In this document: one piece after another, positions 44,720 through 54,801 of the stretch
How positions within the stretch are numbered: position 1 is the first letter of the stretch
Layout: the number at the start of each line of letters is the position of its first letter
Assembly: GCA_009926135.1 (NCBI GenBank)
Contig: RFPL01000009.1
Span: 1 to 64,000, forward strand
DNA: 64,000 bases
Direction: 5' to 3'
Source: Sphingomonadaceae bacterium
GTDB lineage: Bacteria; Pseudomonadota; Alphaproteobacteria; Sphingomonadales; Sphingomonadaceae
Notes under the pieces: model-generated
What the model was told of the DNA's origin: nothing
Database searches by the model: none
What the model saw: only the letters and a program-made list of their open reading frames with translations
Translations under genes and position numbers: made by a program

Positions 44720-46972
44720 ATGGACGATCTGATCACCGAATTCATCGCCGAAACGCGCGAGATGCTGCAGGCACTCGAACGCGGGCTGGTGGCGTGGGAA
44801 CGCGATCCGGGGGAGCGAGAGCGGCTCGCCGACATCTTCCGATTCGTCCACACTGTTAAGGGAAACTGCGGATTCTTCGACCTGCCGCGGCTCGAAGCGC
44901 TGGCCCACGCGGCAGAAGATGCGCTGGGCGATGTTCGCGCGGGCAAGCGATCCATCGACCGGGCGCTGGTCGATGCGGTGCTCGCCGTGATCGACCGGAT
45001 CGGCGAGATGATTGAAGCGATTGCCGCGGGCGAAGACGTTTCCGGCGGCAATGATGCAGAACTGATCGCCCGTTTCACGGTGACTGACCCACAGCCGGTA
45101 ATTGCCGCACCCGTCGGACCGGCCGCCAAGCCGGCGCCAGCGCGCGAACCGTTCCGCTCGGTCCGCTTGCCGACCAACCTGGTCGACCGAGTGATGAGCG
45201 GCGTGTCGGACATGATCCTGGTTCGCAACGAGCTCGAACGGCAGTTGCGCCATAGCGACGGCGATCCGGCGTTGCTGGCCAACTTCGGGCGGCTATCCTC
45301 ACTGCTTTCCGAGATGCAGGCAGCGATGGCGCGGGTGCGGATGCAGCCGATCGGCACGCTGCTTGACAGCTACCAGCGGATGGTCCGCGATCTGGCTGCT
45401 GAACTGGGCAAGCAGGTCGAGGTCGAAATCGAGAGCGGCCAGGTCGAACTCGACCGCGAGATGATCGAACTGCTGCGCGACCCGCTGCTGCACGTGATCC
45501 GCAACGCGATCGACCATGGCATCGAGACCCCGGCAGAGCGCCTGGCGGCCGGCAAGCCCGCCGAAGGACGACTGATGCTGTCGGCCCGGCAGACTGGCAA
45601 CGAGATCCGCATCGCCATCCTCGATGACGGTCGCGGGATCGATGCCGAAAAGGTTGTCGCAAGGGCGTTCGAACGCGGACTTGTCACGGCCGAGCAGGCC
45701 GCTCGCATGGATGTCAGCGAGAAGCTGATGCTGGTCTGCGAGCCGGGCCTTTCCACCGCACAGGCTGTTACGGCGATCTCTGGCCGCGGGGTCGGGATGG
45801 ACGTGGTCCGTGCCAGCATCGAGCGAACCGGGGGCAAGCTGCGGATCGCTAGCGCACCGGGCGAGGGCACGCGGTTCCTGCTTGATGTACCCCTGACGCT
45901 AAGCATCGTCCCCTCGATCACGGTCGAGGTTGGCGCGCAGGTCTTTGCAGTCCCGCGCTCCTACGTGCGCGAGATTGTCCGCAACGGGCACGATGTCGAA
46001 GTGGAGCGGATCGGCGGCATGCGCCACGTCCGCGTGCGCGGCGAGCTTTATCCCTGCCTGGGCCTGGGCGCGCTGTTCGGAATTGACTGCGAGCAGGATC
46101 CTGAACGGCAGGTGCTGGTGATGGTGACGATGATCGACGGATCGGTCTTCGCGCTTTGCGCCGATGACATTGCCGATCATTGCGAACTGGTGATCCGCCC
46201 GGTCGCGCCGCAAGTGATTGCGACGGGTCTCTATGTCGGGGTTGCCCAGCTCAACGATGGCAAGCCGGCACTGATGCTGGATCTGGTCGGCATCGCGCAG
46301 CTCGGCGGGATCAGCAGTGACAAGCAGGCGCGGATTGCAGCACCCGCTGCAGCCGAAGCCGACGTTCGCGAGCTGGCAGCTGTAATCGTCTTTGCCGGAC
46401 GCGATGGCATCCGGCGCGCGGTTCCGCTCGAGAAGGTCGAGCGATTGATCGAAGTGACGGAGCCCGAGATCGGCCGGGGCAGCGGCCTGCCGCATATCGT
46501 CTTTGCCGAAGCCATCGTGCCATTGCACGGCGTGTCCACGGAACGAAGGGATGAGCCGATTGATGTGCTTGTCCTGTCCGAAGGGGGCCGCAGGCTGGCC
46601 TTTGCCAGTGCCGGGGCGGTCGACACAGCTGAAATCGATCTGGCGACGGTCACGGACGAAACGGGCCGCAGGATGGCCTTGCTAGACGGACAACCGGTCG
46701 AACTGCTCGATCTGGCCAGACTGAGCGGCCTCCTGCCGACCTGCCGCCTGCCGAATGATGACGCCTGGGCGCGCACCTTCCTGCGCCCGCTGGTCGAAAG
46801 CGCCGGCTATCAGGTGGTCGACGGGCAGGGGCCTGCCGATCTTGAAATCATGCTGGAAGCTGACGGCGGGGAGCGACTGTTGATCGGCAATGGCGGCCTG
46901 GCCGTCGCCAAGGACGATGCGGCGGCCCTGCAGGCGGCGCTGCGTGCCATCGGCGGGCGGAGGGCATCATGA
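44720..46972 (+). CDS. cheA: Chemotaxis histidine kinase CheA, P2-less with degenerate C-terminal domain
   Basis: Kinase of 750 aa. P1 (Hpt) domain residues 1–105 with phospho-acceptor H44 in F-V-H-T-V-K-G-N. Only about 30 residues separate P1 from the P3 dimerisation helices (about 145–225), so P2 is missing. The P4 ATPase has N-box H-V-I-R-N-A-I-D-H-G, G1 D-D-G-R-G-I-D and G2 G-R-G-V-G-M-D-V-V. A CheW-like P5 (about 395–530) follows. The last ~200 residues resemble another CheW-like region and a receiver-like fold without an evident phospho-acceptor Asp. The stop overlaps cheW (ATGA). Confidence 0.92.
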   Translation: MDDLITEFIAETREMLQALERGLVAWERDPGERERLADIFRFVHTVKGNCGFFDLPRLEALAHAAEDALGDVRAGKRSIDRALVDAVLAVIDRIGEMIEAIAAGEDVSGGNDAELIARFTVTDPQPVIAAPVGPAAKPAPAREPFRSVRLPTNLVDRVMSGVSDMILVRNELERQLRHSDGDPALLANFGRLSSLLSEMQAAMARVRMQPIGTLLDSYQRMVRDLAAELGKQVEVEIESGQVELDREMIELLRDPLLHVIRNAIDHGIETPAERLAAGKPAEGRLMLSARQTGNEIRIAILDDGRGIDAEKVVARAFERGLVTAEQAARMDVSEKLMLVCEPGLSTAQAVTAISGRGVGMDVVRASIERTGGKLRIASAPGEGTRFLLDVPLTLSIVPSITVEVGAQVFAVPRSYVREIVRNGHDVEVERIGGMRHVRVRGELYPCLGLGALFGIDCEQDPERQVLVMVTMIDGSVFALCADDIADHCELVIRPVAPQVIATGLYVGVAQLNDGKPALMLDLVGIAQLGGISSDKQARIAAPAAAEADVRELAAVIVFAGRDGIRRAVPLEKVERLIEVTEPEIGRGSGLPHIVFAEAIVPLHGVSTERRDEPIDVLVLSEGGRRLAFASAGAVDTAEIDLATVTDETGRRMALLDGQPVELLDLARLSGLLPTCRLPNDDAWARTFLRPLVESAGYQVVDGQGPADLEIMLEADGGERLLIGNGGLAVAKDDAAALQAALRAIGGRRAS

Positions 46973-47400
46973 CGAACGACCTCTTGATCGCCCGCGTGGC
47001 CGGAGAGCGGATCGCCTTGGCGGCGATCGAAGTCCAATCCGTAATCGAACTGGGCGAAATCGTGCCGGTGCCGCTTGCACCCCGCCTCGTCGCCGGTCTT
47101 GCCACGCAGCGCAGCCGCACGTTGACCGTGATCGATGTTGCGCTGGCACTCGATCTCGCGCCAACCATCGGCGGTGCCCGCTTTGCCGTGGTCGTTGAAA
47201 TCGAGGGCGTTGGCTATGCCCTGGCGGTCGATGCGGTTGAACACGTCATTCCCGCGCTGAGCCCGGTTCAGCCAGCCAAGATCAAGCTTTCTCCCGGCTG
47301 GCTGCATTGCGCGGCCGGGATGGTCGATACCTCCGTCGGCACGGTCCTCAAGGTCGATCTGACCCGACTGGTCGCTGGTCCAGAGCAAAAGGCAGCCTGA
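46969..47400 (+). CDS. cheW: Chemotaxis adaptor CheW
   Basis: Coupling protein of 143 aa joining receptors to CheA. It shows the two beta-barrel CheW fold: I-A-R-V-A-G-E-R-I-A-L at the start, V-I-E-L-G-E-I-V-P-V-P, L-T-V-I-D-V-A-L-A-L and the second barrel V-V-V-E-I-E-G-V-G-Y-A-L-A-V-D-A-V-E-H-V. Sequence is divergent from E. coli CheW. It is translationally coupled to cheA by a 4-nt overlap and followed by cheY after 1 nt. Confidence 0.85.
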   Translation: MTNDLLIARVAGERIALAAIEVQSVIELGEIVPVPLAPRLVAGLATQRSRTLTVIDVALALDLAPTIGGARFAVVVEIEGVGYALAVDAVEHVIPALSPVQPAKIKLSPGWLHCAAGMVDTSVGTVLKVDLTRLVAGPEQKAA

Positions 47401-47401
47401 G

Positions 47402-47824
47402 ATGAATGCAGCATTCCGGCCTCTTGCGGGCGAACCATTGGAGAGTGGCGTGACTGGTCTCACTTGCCTGATCGTCGAGGATTCACGCGTGATCCGCCGC
47501 GTTTCACGGCACATCGTCGAGAACCTTGGCATGACCGCGCTGGAAGCCGAGGACGGGGCTCAGGCGCTCGACGCCTGCAACGTCGCCATGCCCGACCTCA
47601 TTCTCCTTGATTGGAACATGCCGGTCATGGACGGGCTGGAGTTTCTGCGCGCGCTGAGAGCCAGGCCTGATGGTGCCAGCCCGAAAGTGGTGTTCTGCAC
47701 CACGGAGTATGAAGCCGGGCATATCCGTGAGGCTATTGCCGCGGGGGCCGACGAATACGTGATGAAGCCGTTCGATCACGAAACCCTGCTGCTCAAGCTG
47801 CAACTGATCGGGATCCTGCCGTGA
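47402..47824 (+). CDS. cheY: Chemotaxis response regulator CheY
   Basis: Single receiver domain. From 47402 it is 140 aa. An in-frame GTG at 47450 preceded by GGAGAG would give 124 aa, the usual CheY size, and start just before C-L-I-V-E-D-S-R-V-I-R. The phospho-acceptor Asp is in L-I-L-L-D-W-N-M-P-V-M-D-G, with the Thr switch in F-C-T-T-E and Lys in V-M-K-P-F-D. Either start is possible. It overlaps the GTG start of cheB by 4 nt. Confidence 0.9.
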   Translation: MNAAFRPLAGEPLESGVTGLTCLIVEDSRVIRRVSRHIVENLGMTALEAEDGAQALDACNVAMPDLILLDWNMPVMDGLEFLRALRARPDGASPKVVFCTTEYEAGHIREAIAAGADEYVMKPFDHETLLLKLQLIGILP

Positions 47825-48921
47825 ACATGTTTGCCCCGCGGCAAGACCCCGGCGGCAGGACGCAGACAGGATTCACCTCCCGCACAATCCGGGTCTTCAT
47901 TATCGATGATTCCAGCGTGGTCCGCGCGATCTTCTCGCGGCTGGTGGAGAGCGAGCCGGGGCTGGAACTGGCGGGTACCGCCGGTTCAGCGGAAGAGGCG
48001 CTGCGCCAGTTCGGAACGCAGCCGGTCGATGTCGTATTGCTCGACCTTGAAATGCCGGGAATGGGCGGAATGCGGGCTTTGCCCGAGATCATCCGCCAGT
48101 CCGGCCGGGCGCGAGTGATGGTCGTCTCCAGCCTGACGGCCGAGGGCGCGGAGCACACGGTTCAGGCGCTTGGACTGGGAGCCGCCGATGCGCTGCTCAA
48201 GCCCGGTGCCGGCGGCTTCGACCGGGCCTACCGCGACCGTCTGGTTGAACGCATCCACAGCCTTGGCGGTCGCCCGCTGCAGCCTAGCCAGCAAGGCGGA
48301 GCGCGCAGCCAGCCGCTCCTTGTCGGCCCTACGCAATCTGCGATCCGGCCCGAAGTCCTTGCGATCGGGGCATCGACCGGCGGGATCCACGCGACTGGCC
48401 AGTTGCTGCGGGGCTTGCCCGCGCGGATTGGCATCCCGGTCATCATCACGCAGCACTTGCCCGTGGAGTTCAGTGAACCTTACGCCAAGCAATTGCGCGA
48501 ACTTTCAGGCCGTGAGGTCTTACTGGCTGCCGATGGGCAGTCCCTGCAGCCCGATTGCATCCATCTCGCACCTGGCGACGGGCATCTCACCGTCGTGCGG
48601 CGCGGCGACCGCGCGGTGATCCGGCTGGATCGCAACGCGGCGTCAACTGGCTGCATGCCGTCGGTCGATCCGATGTTCGCTTCGTTGGCCGCTGTCTTCG
48701 GGGCCAATGTGCTCGGCGTCGTCCTGACCGGAATGGGACGCGACGGCACCGAGGGCGCACACGCATTGGTCGAGGCAGGCGGAAACGTACTGGTACAAGA
48801 CGAGGCCAGTTCGGCCGTATGGGGCATGCCCGGATCGATCGCCCGGGCCGGTCTAGCCGCCGCAGCCCTGCCGCCTTGCGAGCTTGCCCTGCGCATCGCT
48901 GCGGCGCTCGGGCGGGCCTGA
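47821..48921 (+). CDS. cheB: Chemotaxis protein-glutamate methylesterase CheB
   Basis: Receptor demethylase and deamidase of 366 aa with GTG start. The N-terminal receiver (about 22–140) has D-D-S in F-I-I-D-D-S and phospho-Asp in V-L-L-D-L-E-M-P-G-M-G-G. The linker spans about 140–175. The C-terminal esterase has nucleophile Ser in G-A-S-T-G-G, His in I-T-Q-H-L-P-V-E-F and Asp in T-G-M-G-R-D-G. CheR follows after 5 nt. Confidence 0.95.
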   Translation: MNMFAPRQDPGGRTQTGFTSRTIRVFIIDDSSVVRAIFSRLVESEPGLELAGTAGSAEEALRQFGTQPVDVVLLDLEMPGMGGMRALPEIIRQSGRARVMVVSSLTAEGAEHTVQALGLGAADALLKPGAGGFDRAYRDRLVERIHSLGGRPLQPSQQGGARSQPLLVGPTQSAIRPEVLAIGASTGGIHATGQLLRGLPARIGIPVIITQHLPVEFSEPYAKQLRELSGREVLLAADGQSLQPDCIHLAPGDGHLTVVRRGDRAVIRLDRNAASTGCMPSVDPMFASLAAVFGANVLGVVLTGMGRDGTEGAHALVEAGGNVLVQDEASSAVWGMPGSIARAGLAAAALPPCELALRIAAALGRA

Positions 48922-48926
48922 GCGCG

Positions 48927-49769
48927 ATGGAAAAGGAGATCCACCAGCACGCCATCGGACTGATTGCACGATTGCTGCGCGAACGGACCGGACAGGTAAT
49001 CAACGAAGATCGCCGCTGGCGTGTCGATCGCGCCATCGAAATGGTCCTGCGCCAGCGCGGCGTTACCCGAAGCAACGATATCCTGTCCCTGTTGACACAG
49101 CCCGACGCGGCTTCGGTCGAGCAGGAGCTCGTCGAGGCGCTGCTTAACAATGAGACCTATTTTTTCCGCGATCGACAGGTGTTTACGTTGCTGGCCGGCA
49201 CTGTCATTCCGGCACTGTGCCGCGCGCGGGGCGAGGATCGTACGCTACGCATCTGGTCGGCTGGCTGCTCAACCGGGCAAGAGCCGCTGTCGTTGGCCAT
49301 CATGCTGATCGAGCAGGGGCTGACAGAGGGCAATGGCTGGTCGGTCGATCTGATCGCCACCGATGTCTCCGAGGCGGCAATCGCGACGGCCCGGACCGGG
49401 TGCTATTCGCGCTTTGAGATCCAGCGCGGGTTGGGGGTCGCTCAGATGTTGCGGCATTTCGAGGAGACCCCGGACGGCTGGCAGGCCTCACGCCAGCTGC
49501 TCGGCATGATCCGCTATCAGACCGGCAATCTGCTGGAGGGCCCGCCCCCGGGGCCGCCGTTCGACCTGATCCTGTGCCGCAATCTGATGATCTATTTTGA
49601 TGACCAGGCGAAGCAGCGGGCCTGCAAGGAATTGCGCGGGGCGCTTGCTCAGCACGGCCGGTTGCTGCTTGGGGGTGGGGAGGGCACTCTCGATCCTGCC
49701 AGCGGGCTGGTTGCGGCGACGCATGATTGCGCTCTCTATCGGTTGGGCCAGCGTGCGCTGGCCGCCTGA
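48927..49769 (+). CDS. cheR: Chemotaxis protein methyltransferase CheR
   Basis: SAM-dependent glutamate methyltransferase of receptors, 280 aa. The N-terminal helical domain ends with N-N-E-T-Y-F-F-R-D. The SAM-binding motif is I-W-S-A-G-C-S-T-G-Q-E-P-L-S, followed by D-V-S-E-A-A-I and L-I-L-C-R-N-L-M-I-Y-F. The open frame runs up to 48555 inside cheB; the ATG at 48927 gives the proper N-terminus. It ends the cheA–R unit. Confidence 0.95.
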   Translation: MEKEIHQHAIGLIARLLRERTGQVINEDRRWRVDRAIEMVLRQRGVTRSNDILSLLTQPDAASVEQELVEALLNNETYFFRDRQVFTLLAGTVIPALCRARGEDRTLRIWSAGCSTGQEPLSLAIMLIEQGLTEGNGWSVDLIATDVSEAAIATARTGCYSRFEIQRGLGVAQMLRHFEETPDGWQASRQLLGMIRYQTGNLLEGPPPGPPFDLILCRNLMIYFDDQAKQRACKELRGALAQHGRLLLGGGEGTLDPASGLVAATHDCALYRLGQRALAA

Positions 49770-49818
49770 TGCCGGCGCGGGTTAGCACCATTTTAACGGT
49801 ACTTGGCCTAGTCAGTCC

Positions 49819-51375
49819 GTGAATTTTGCCGAGGACCGCGCCTTGCGTCGATTGACCGAAATTGCTGTCTCCTGGCGCCTTGCCTTGCTGTTCGGCGCGC
49901 CGGCAGCGATTCTTGCCGCAACGCTGGCAGTCCATCAACGGCGCTTGCTGGGCGTTGATGCGCCGCAATTCGTTCTGTCGATCGGATTGGCGCTCTATGG
50001 CATGGCAGCGGTGGTCTTTGTCTGGCGCGAATGGCTCAATCGCAGACAGCTTGAGCAAATGGCGCTGACCGACAGCCTCTGCGGCCTGCCTAACCGGCGT
50101 GCGCTGCACATCGAAAATCAGCAGGAAACTGCTGCAACGGCCGAACTGGCCGTGGCCTTGATCGATCTCGACGGGTTCAAGCTTGTCAATGATTTCTATG
50201 GCCATTCGGTGGGCGACCGCACGATCAAGGCCTTTGCCGACATACTCGTTGAACTGTGCGGAGACAGCGCCACCGCCTATCGCCTGGGTGGCGACGAATT
50301 TGCGGTCGCTGCGGCCGGGCCCCTCGCCGGAAATATCCTGGAAGGGGTGTGCCGCCGGCTGCTTGCACGCCTTGCTGAGCCGGTCCAGGTCGAGGACCGG
50401 GCAATCGCGCTGGGGGCCAGCATTGGTCTTGCGCGTGGTCAGGCTGGTCAGATCACCACGTCCTCCAGCCTGCTGCGCCAGGCCGACGTTGCGGCAGGAG
50501 TTGCCAAGGCGCGCGGCAAGGGACGACTGACCTGGTTCAACGAGGAGTTCGACCGCGATCGTGCCGCGCTTCAGGCGATCGACCTGGACTTGCGTGCAGC
50601 CCTGGTTCGCGAGGAATTGCAGGTCCACTACCAGCCGCTCATCGACAGCAGCACCGGGCTGGTCTGTGCGGTCGAGGCACTGCTGCGCTGGGAACGACCG
50701 GATGGAATCCGGATCGGACCTGATCAGTTCATTCCTGTGGCCGAAGAGACTGGTCTGATCGAGGCGATCGGCCTGTGGGTGCTGCGCCGTGCCTGCCGCG
50801 ATGCGCGCGACTGGGATGGGATCAAGGTTTCGGTTAATGTCTCGGTCGCGCAGCTGCGCAACACCCAGTTCCCCCTGCAACTGGGCCAGATCCTGGAGGA
50901 GACCGGTTTTCCGCCCGAACGGCTGGAACTGGAGCTGACCGAAACCTTCCTGGTGGGCGATCCACTGATTGCCGGCCGCAACCTGGAAATGCTGCGCGAC
51001 TTTGGTGTCGGCATTGTCCTGGACGATTACGGCACCGGCTATGCTTCGATCGGGTTCCTGCGCCGCTTCCGCTTCGAAAAGCTCAAGCTGGATCGCTCGC
51101 TGATCGTCGATGCGGCGGGCGATGCCGCCACCCGCACGGTCATGGCTTCCAGCGTAACAATGGCCAAGGCGCTTGGCATGCAGGTTACCGCCGAGGGGAT
51201 CGAGACCGAAAGCCAGGCCTCCATGGCCCGCACTGCCGGATGCGATCAGATGCAGGGCTGGCTTTACTCCAAGGCCGTGCCCGCAGCCGATCTCGAACGG
51301 CAACTGGCAGCCCAGGCCGCCAGCCAGACTTCCGCAGAACCGCCGTCGCTGCGCGCGGTGAACTCAAGACGTTAG
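49819..51375 (+). CDS. Membrane GGDEF–EAL cyclic-di-GMP enzyme
   Basis: Protein of 518 aa with GTG start and two N-terminal hydrophobic helices (about 14–32 and 52–72). A GGDEF domain (about 85–245) follows with intact L-G-G-D-E-F. No RxxD inhibitory site is visible before it. The C-terminal EAL domain (about 260–510) has intact E-A-L-L-R, N-V-S-V, E-L-T-E-T, D-D-Y-G-T-G and A-E-G-I-E-T motifs. Both synthesis and hydrolysis of c-di-GMP look possible. It sits 49 nt after cheR and 11 nt before an MCP gene, linking c-di-GMP to this chemotaxis system. Confidence 0.92.
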   Translation: MNFAEDRALRRLTEIAVSWRLALLFGAPAAILAATLAVHQRRLLGVDAPQFVLSIGLALYGMAAVVFVWREWLNRRQLEQMALTDSLCGLPNRRALHIENQQETAATAELAVALIDLDGFKLVNDFYGHSVGDRTIKAFADILVELCGDSATAYRLGGDEFAVAAAGPLAGNILEGVCRRLLARLAEPVQVEDRAIALGASIGLARGQAGQITTSSSLLRQADVAAGVAKARGKGRLTWFNEEFDRDRAALQAIDLDLRAALVREELQVHYQPLIDSSTGLVCAVEALLRWERPDGIRIGPDQFIPVAEETGLIEAIGLWVLRRACRDARDWDGIKVSVNVSVAQLRNTQFPLQLGQILEETGFPPERLELELTETFLVGDPLIAGRNLEMLRDFGVGIVLDDYGTGYASIGFLRRFRFEKLKLDRSLIVDAAGDAATRTVMASSVTMAKALGMQVTAEGIETESQASMARTAGCDQMQGWLYSKAVPAADLERQLAAQAASQTSAEPPSLRAVNSRR

Positions 51376-51386
51376 GGACTAGCACC

Positions 51387-52655
51387 ATGTCTGCCGCCAC
51401 TTCCTCGAAGAGCTGGTTCGTCAATTTGCCGGTCGCGGCGAAACTAAGGGTGCTGATCGTCGCATCCAATCTCGTCACCTTGGTGGTCGGCGGGGTTTGC
51501 ACGGCAACACTGGTGGCGATGGACGCGCACTGGGGCATTATTGCGCTGCCGCTTTCTGTGGCAGCTTTCAGCGTGGTCTATGGCTTCACCATGGGCGGCT
51601 ATGTCGTCAAGACCGTCATCAAGCCGTTCGAAGATCTGACTGAAGGCATGAGCAAGATCGCCGACGGCATTTACGATCTGGAAGTCGGCCATACCGAGCG
51701 CGACGACGAGATCGGCGAAATGTGCCGAGCGCTCGAGAAGGCCAAGAAGGCTTCGTTCCTGCTCAAGGAACTGCGCGAGGAAGGACAGCGCCGCCAGGAA
51801 CTGCACGACCGGCAGCTCAGCGAACTGGCCGCGCGGTTCGAGCGGCAGATCAGCGACATCGTAAACGGGGTAGCTGCCGCTTCGTCGCAGCTGGAATCGA
51901 CTGCTACGGCCATGGCCGAAACTGCCGAAGTCTCGGCCAACCAGTCCGGGACCGTGGCAGAGGCGATGGACAGCGCAGCGGCCGGCGTCACTGCGGCGGC
52001 TGCTGCGACTGACGAGTTCTCGCTGTCGATCAACGAAATCAGTCGGCAGGCGTCTGGCTCGGCTGAATTGGCGCGCAAGGCGGCCGAATCTACCCGTCTG
52101 GCTGATGCCAAAATTGGTGCGCTGGCGGACTCGGCGGCGGAAGTCGGGCAGATCGTCGAACTGATCTCTTCAATCGCCCAGCGCACCAATCTGCTGGCGC
52201 TTAACGCCTCGATCGAGGCGGCGCGCGGCGGCGAAGCCGGACGCGGATTTGCGGTAGTCGCGGCGGAGGTGAAGGAACTTGCAGCCCAGACCGCCAAGGC
52301 GACTGAGCGCGTGGCCGTGCAGATCCAGAAGATCCAGGAAGACACCAACCTTAGCGTCAACTCGCTCAAGTCGATTGCCCGCCAGATCAGTGATCTCGAA
52401 ATCACGTCGGTTTCGATCGCGGCGGCGGTCGACCAGCAATCCGCGGCCGGCAAGGACCTGGCGCGGAGCATCGATCTGGCCGCGCGCAGCACTGAGCGGG
52501 TTTCCAGCTCCATCGGACAGGTGCGGACTGGTTCGCTGGCGACAGGCGCCGCAGCGGCACAGGTGCTGACTTCGTCCAGCGAGCTCAAGCACCAGTCGGC
52601 GGCGCTTCGCAGCCAGGTCGATGATTTCCTGAATCACGTCCGCAAAGCGGCGTAA
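51387..52655 (+). CDS. Membrane methyl-accepting chemotaxis protein
   Basis: Chemoreceptor of 422 aa. Two transmembrane helices (about 22–45 and 50–75) have almost no periplasmic loop between them, then a HAMP domain ([18 protein letters not shown]) and the signalling coiled coil. The tip [18 protein letters not shown] is near residue 270. Lack of a periplasmic ligand domain suggests it senses within the membrane or cytoplasm. The frame is open upstream to 51240, but the ATG at 51387 starts the natural N-terminus. Confidence 0.9.
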   Translation: MSAATSSKSWFVNLPVAAKLRVLIVASNLVTLVVGGVCTATLVAMDAHWGIIALPLSVAAFSVVYGFTMGGYVVKTVIKPFEDLTEGMSKIADGIYDLEVGHTERDDEIGEMCRALEKAKKASFLLKELREEGQRRQELHDRQLSELAARFERQISDIVNGVAAASSQLESTATAMAETAEVSANQSGTVAEAMDSAAAGVTAAAAATDEFSLSINEISRQASGSAELARKAAESTRLADAKIGALADSAAEVGQIVELISSIAQRTNLLALNASIEAARGGEAGRGFAVVAAEVKELAAQTAKATERVAVQIQKIQEDTNLSVNSLKSIARQISDLEITSVSIAAAVDQQSAAGKDLARSIDLAARSTERVSSSIGQVRTGSLATGAAAAQVLTSSSELKHQSAALRSQVDDFLNHVRKAA

Positions 52656-52693
52656 GTCCGCGGACGGTCGGTCTTTTAGCGCTTTCGGGGGAG

Positions 52694-52769
52694 TGGTGCC
52701 CGGAGGCGGGTTCGAACCACCGACACGCGGATTTTCAATCCGCTGCTCTACCAGCTGAGCTATCCGGGC
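52694..52769 (-). tRNA. tRNA-Phe (anticodon GAA)
   Basis: A 76-nt cloverleaf including an encoded CCA. The acceptor stem GCCCGGA pairs with TCCGGGC. The D arm is AGCTCAGCTGGTAGAGC. The anticodon stem GCGGA/TCCGC encloses loop TTGAAAA with anticodon GAA. The T arm carries GTTCGAACC. The discriminator base is A. Confidence 0.97.
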
Positions 52770-52854
52770 AACGCATCCTGAAGTCGCCCCACGGGCTTCT
52801 TCGCGTCAGGAAGCGCGCCTATGGCGAAGCCGAAGCGGCTTGGCAAGAGCCTAT

Positions 52855-53025
52855 TCAGGCCTTTCCTTCTTCCTCGTCCAATGCTGGCGGACCAGGCAGG
52901 GCATAGCCATCCTGCAGCCATCGCAGCAGATCACGGTCCTTGCACCGGGTCGAGCAGAAGGGACTGTGCTCGGGGCTGCGGGGCTTGCCACAGAGCGGGC
53001 ACTTGCGGACAAAGGTGCTGGTCAT
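52855..53025 (-). CDS. yacG: DNA gyrase inhibitor YacG, zinc-binding
   Basis: A 56-aa zinc protein. Two CxxC-like pairs, K-C-P-L-C-G near the N-terminus and F-C-S-T-R-C-K about 12 residues later, form the YacG four-Cys zinc site. [15 protein letters not shown] and an acidic tail complete the family pattern. It binds GyrB and inhibits gyrase in E. coli. Its ATG overlaps the stop of the RNase gene upstream, as is usual in alphaproteobacteria. Confidence 0.92.
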   Translation of the reverse strand: MTSTFVRKCPLCGKPRSPEHSPFCSTRCKDRDLLRWLQDGYALPGPPALDEEEGKA

Positions 53026-53990
53026 GGCTGCAGCGCCTGAGCGAAACCGCCATCAAGCGCAAGACCCGCTTCGTCCTGCCAGCGGATCCGGCGACCGCTC
53101 CGGCGTGACAGTTCGATTTGCCATTCTTCGGCTGTGGCGGCTCGCACTGCCGGATGCGCGGTCAGCAGCAGCTCGGGGCCAGGGTCGGTAACAAGTTCAG
53201 CCCGCCGCAGCAGCATGCGTGCCGCCGCACTTGCCCGCTGCGCCGCCAGCCGATGCAGCAGCGACGGCCGTTCGAGACGAGCGACCAGTTGGACCAGCCC
53301 GAAGCCATTCATCGCGGTACGCTCATGCGGCCAACCCTGGAGCGCCGCGGCGAGCGCGGCGTCGACGGCCTGACGGTCGGCCTTGTCCGCCAGGCTCGGG
53401 AAGTCGATGGCGATCGACCCGCCCAAGTCCATTAGGCGAATAGCGCGCGCCAAGGCTGGCACGGCGGCCAGCGCCAGTCCGCGCGGCGGCAGATCGCCGT
53501 CGATATCGATTACGGTCATCGCGGGGGTGGGCGTGACCGTCAGCGAACCGCCGGCAAAGTCGAACTGCCCAAGCCAGGCTTCGGACCAGACGTCCTCCCA
53601 CAAGCCTGCCGGGAGCCGGGCAATGGTCCGGCCATCCGGACCAGGAGCCGGGCAGGGCGCATCACTGGTCGGGCGGGCCTGGGCACGCTTAAGCCGTCCG
53701 GCTTCGGCCAGTGCCGACCGCAGCACCTTCAGGCGGATCGAAGATCCTTCGCGCGCGTCTTGCGGCAGCTGGTCAACCAGCGCCTCTTCGCCCTTGGCAA
53801 AACGGGCGGTGCCGCGGCGCGAACCGGCTGCACGAGCAATCAGGGTGGCATCCTCGACCTGTCCTGCCGCCAGTGCGCCTGGCCAGTCGAGCCGCGCCGC
53901 CAGCACTTCGCCGCCATCGACCAGGATTGCGCGGGTCTCGCCAATCCCGCGCTCGATCAGCCATTCAGCCAAGGGGAAAGCCTGCCGCAA
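53022..53990 (-). CDS. RNase E/G-family ribonuclease core
   Basis: Short RNase E/G-type protein of 322 aa. The metal-binding acidic residues of the DNase I-like subdomain are seen in T-V-I-D-I-D-G-D near residue 160 and in [11 protein letters not shown] near residue 195. The typical S1 RNA-binding domain and the C-P-x-C zinc link are absent or too divergent to see, which is common for this sphingomonad version. It overlaps maf at its 5' end and yacG at its 3' end, so the three are co-translated. Confidence 0.82.
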   Translation of the reverse strand: MRQAFPLAEWLIERGIGETRAILVDGGEVLAARLDWPGALAAGQVEDATLIARAAGSRRGTARFAKGEEALVDQLPQDAREGSSIRLKVLRSALAEAGRLKRAQARPTSDAPCPAPGPDGRTIARLPAGLWEDVWSEAWLGQFDFAGGSLTVTPTPAMTVIDIDGDLPPRGLALAAVPALARAIRLMDLGGSIAIDFPSLADKADRQAVDAALAAALQGWPHERTAMNGFGLVQLVARLERPSLLHRLAAQRASAAARMLLRRAELVTDPGPELLLTAHPAVRAATAEEWQIELSRRSGRRIRWQDEAGLALDGGFAQALQP

Positions 53991-54543
53991 TCAGCAGCGC
54001 GCGGGTTTCGAACAGCGGCAGGCCAATTACGCCGGAATGGCTGCCGGAAACGAATCGGATCAGTGCTTCAGCGCGCCCCTGGATGGCATAGCCGCCCGCC
54101 TTGCCGAGCCCCTCGCCGCTGGCGACATAGGCATCGATTTCCGCATCGGACAGCCGCTTGAACGCGACCACGGTTTCTGTTGTGCGCGTTCGGACCAAGC
54201 CGTTGCGGTCAATCACGCAGATTGAGGAAATGCACTGGTGACGGCGGCCTGACAGCAAGCCAAGTAGCTTGCGCTGCACAGCTTCGTCATCCGCCGGCGG
54301 GAGGATCCGGCGCCCCAGGGCGACAGTGGTGTCACCGGCCAGAACGATCTCGTCCGCTCCCAGCGCGACAGCCGCAGCCTTGGCCTGGGCCAGGCGCAGG
54401 GCATAGGCGCGCGGAAGTTCACCCTTGAGCGGTGTCTCGTCGATATCGGGGCTGGCGATGCGGGACGGCTTAACCCCGATCCGGGCCAGCAGATCGCGCC
54501 GGCGCGGCGAAGACGAGGCCAGGACCAGTTGCGGTGCGGTCAC
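53965..54543 (-). CDS. maf: Maf-family nucleoside triphosphate pyrophosphatase
   Basis: House-cleaning nucleotide pyrophosphatase of 192 aa. Family motifs are present: [12 protein letters not shown] near the start, D-I-D-E-T-P-L in the next segment, V-L-A-G-D-T-T-V-A near residue 70, and the C-terminal Y-A-I-Q-G-R-A-E with [10 protein letters not shown]. It overlaps the RNase gene by 26 nt and lies 9 nt after infA on the same strand. Confidence 0.95.
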   Translation of the reverse strand: MTAPQLVLASSSPRRRDLLARIGVKPSRIASPDIDETPLKGELPRAYALRLAQAKAAAVALGADEIVLAGDTTVALGRRILPPADDEAVQRKLLGLLSGRRHQCISSICVIDRNGLVRTRTTETVVAFKRLSDAEIDAYVASGEGLGKAGGYAIQGRAEALIRFVSGSHSGVIGLPLFETRALLIAAGFPLG

Positions 54544-54552
54544 CCGCCGGAC

Positions 54553-54801
54553 TTAGCCGTACTGGCCAGGGCCGCCGCGGCCGGGCATGAAGCGATAGGT
54601 GATGCGGCCCTTGGTCAGATCATAGGGCGTCAATTCGACCAGGACTTCATCGCCCACCAGCACGCGGATGCGGTTCTTGCGCATCTTGCCGGCGGTGTGG
54701 CCGAGGATTTCGTGGTCATTCTCCAGGCGGACGCGGAACATCGCGTTCGGCAGCAGCTCAACCACCGTCCCGCGCATTTCGAGGAGTTCTTCTTTCGCCA
54801 T
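54553..54801 (-). CDS. infA: Translation initiation factor IF-1
   Basis: OB-fold protein of 82 aa that occupies the ribosomal A site during initiation. It has the family core [26 protein letters not shown] and [22 protein letters not shown] short glycine-rich C-terminal extension makes it about 10 residues longer than E. coli IF-1. It is the first gene of the infA–maf–RNase–yacG unit. Confidence 0.97.
   Translation of the reverse strand: MAKEELLEMRGTVVELLPNAMFRVRLENDHEILGHTAGKMRKNRIRVLVGDEVLVELTPYDLTKGRITYRFMPGRGGPGQYG

Noticed and set aside
49300-51303. 667-codon minus-strand frame over CheR and the GGDEF–EAL gene
   Set aside because: Both sense genes have complete catalytic motifs; the antisense frame has none.
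52656-52668. GTCCGCGGAC palindrome just after the MCP stop
   Set aside because: Short, no T-run and no repeated copy; could be chance in GC-rich DNA.
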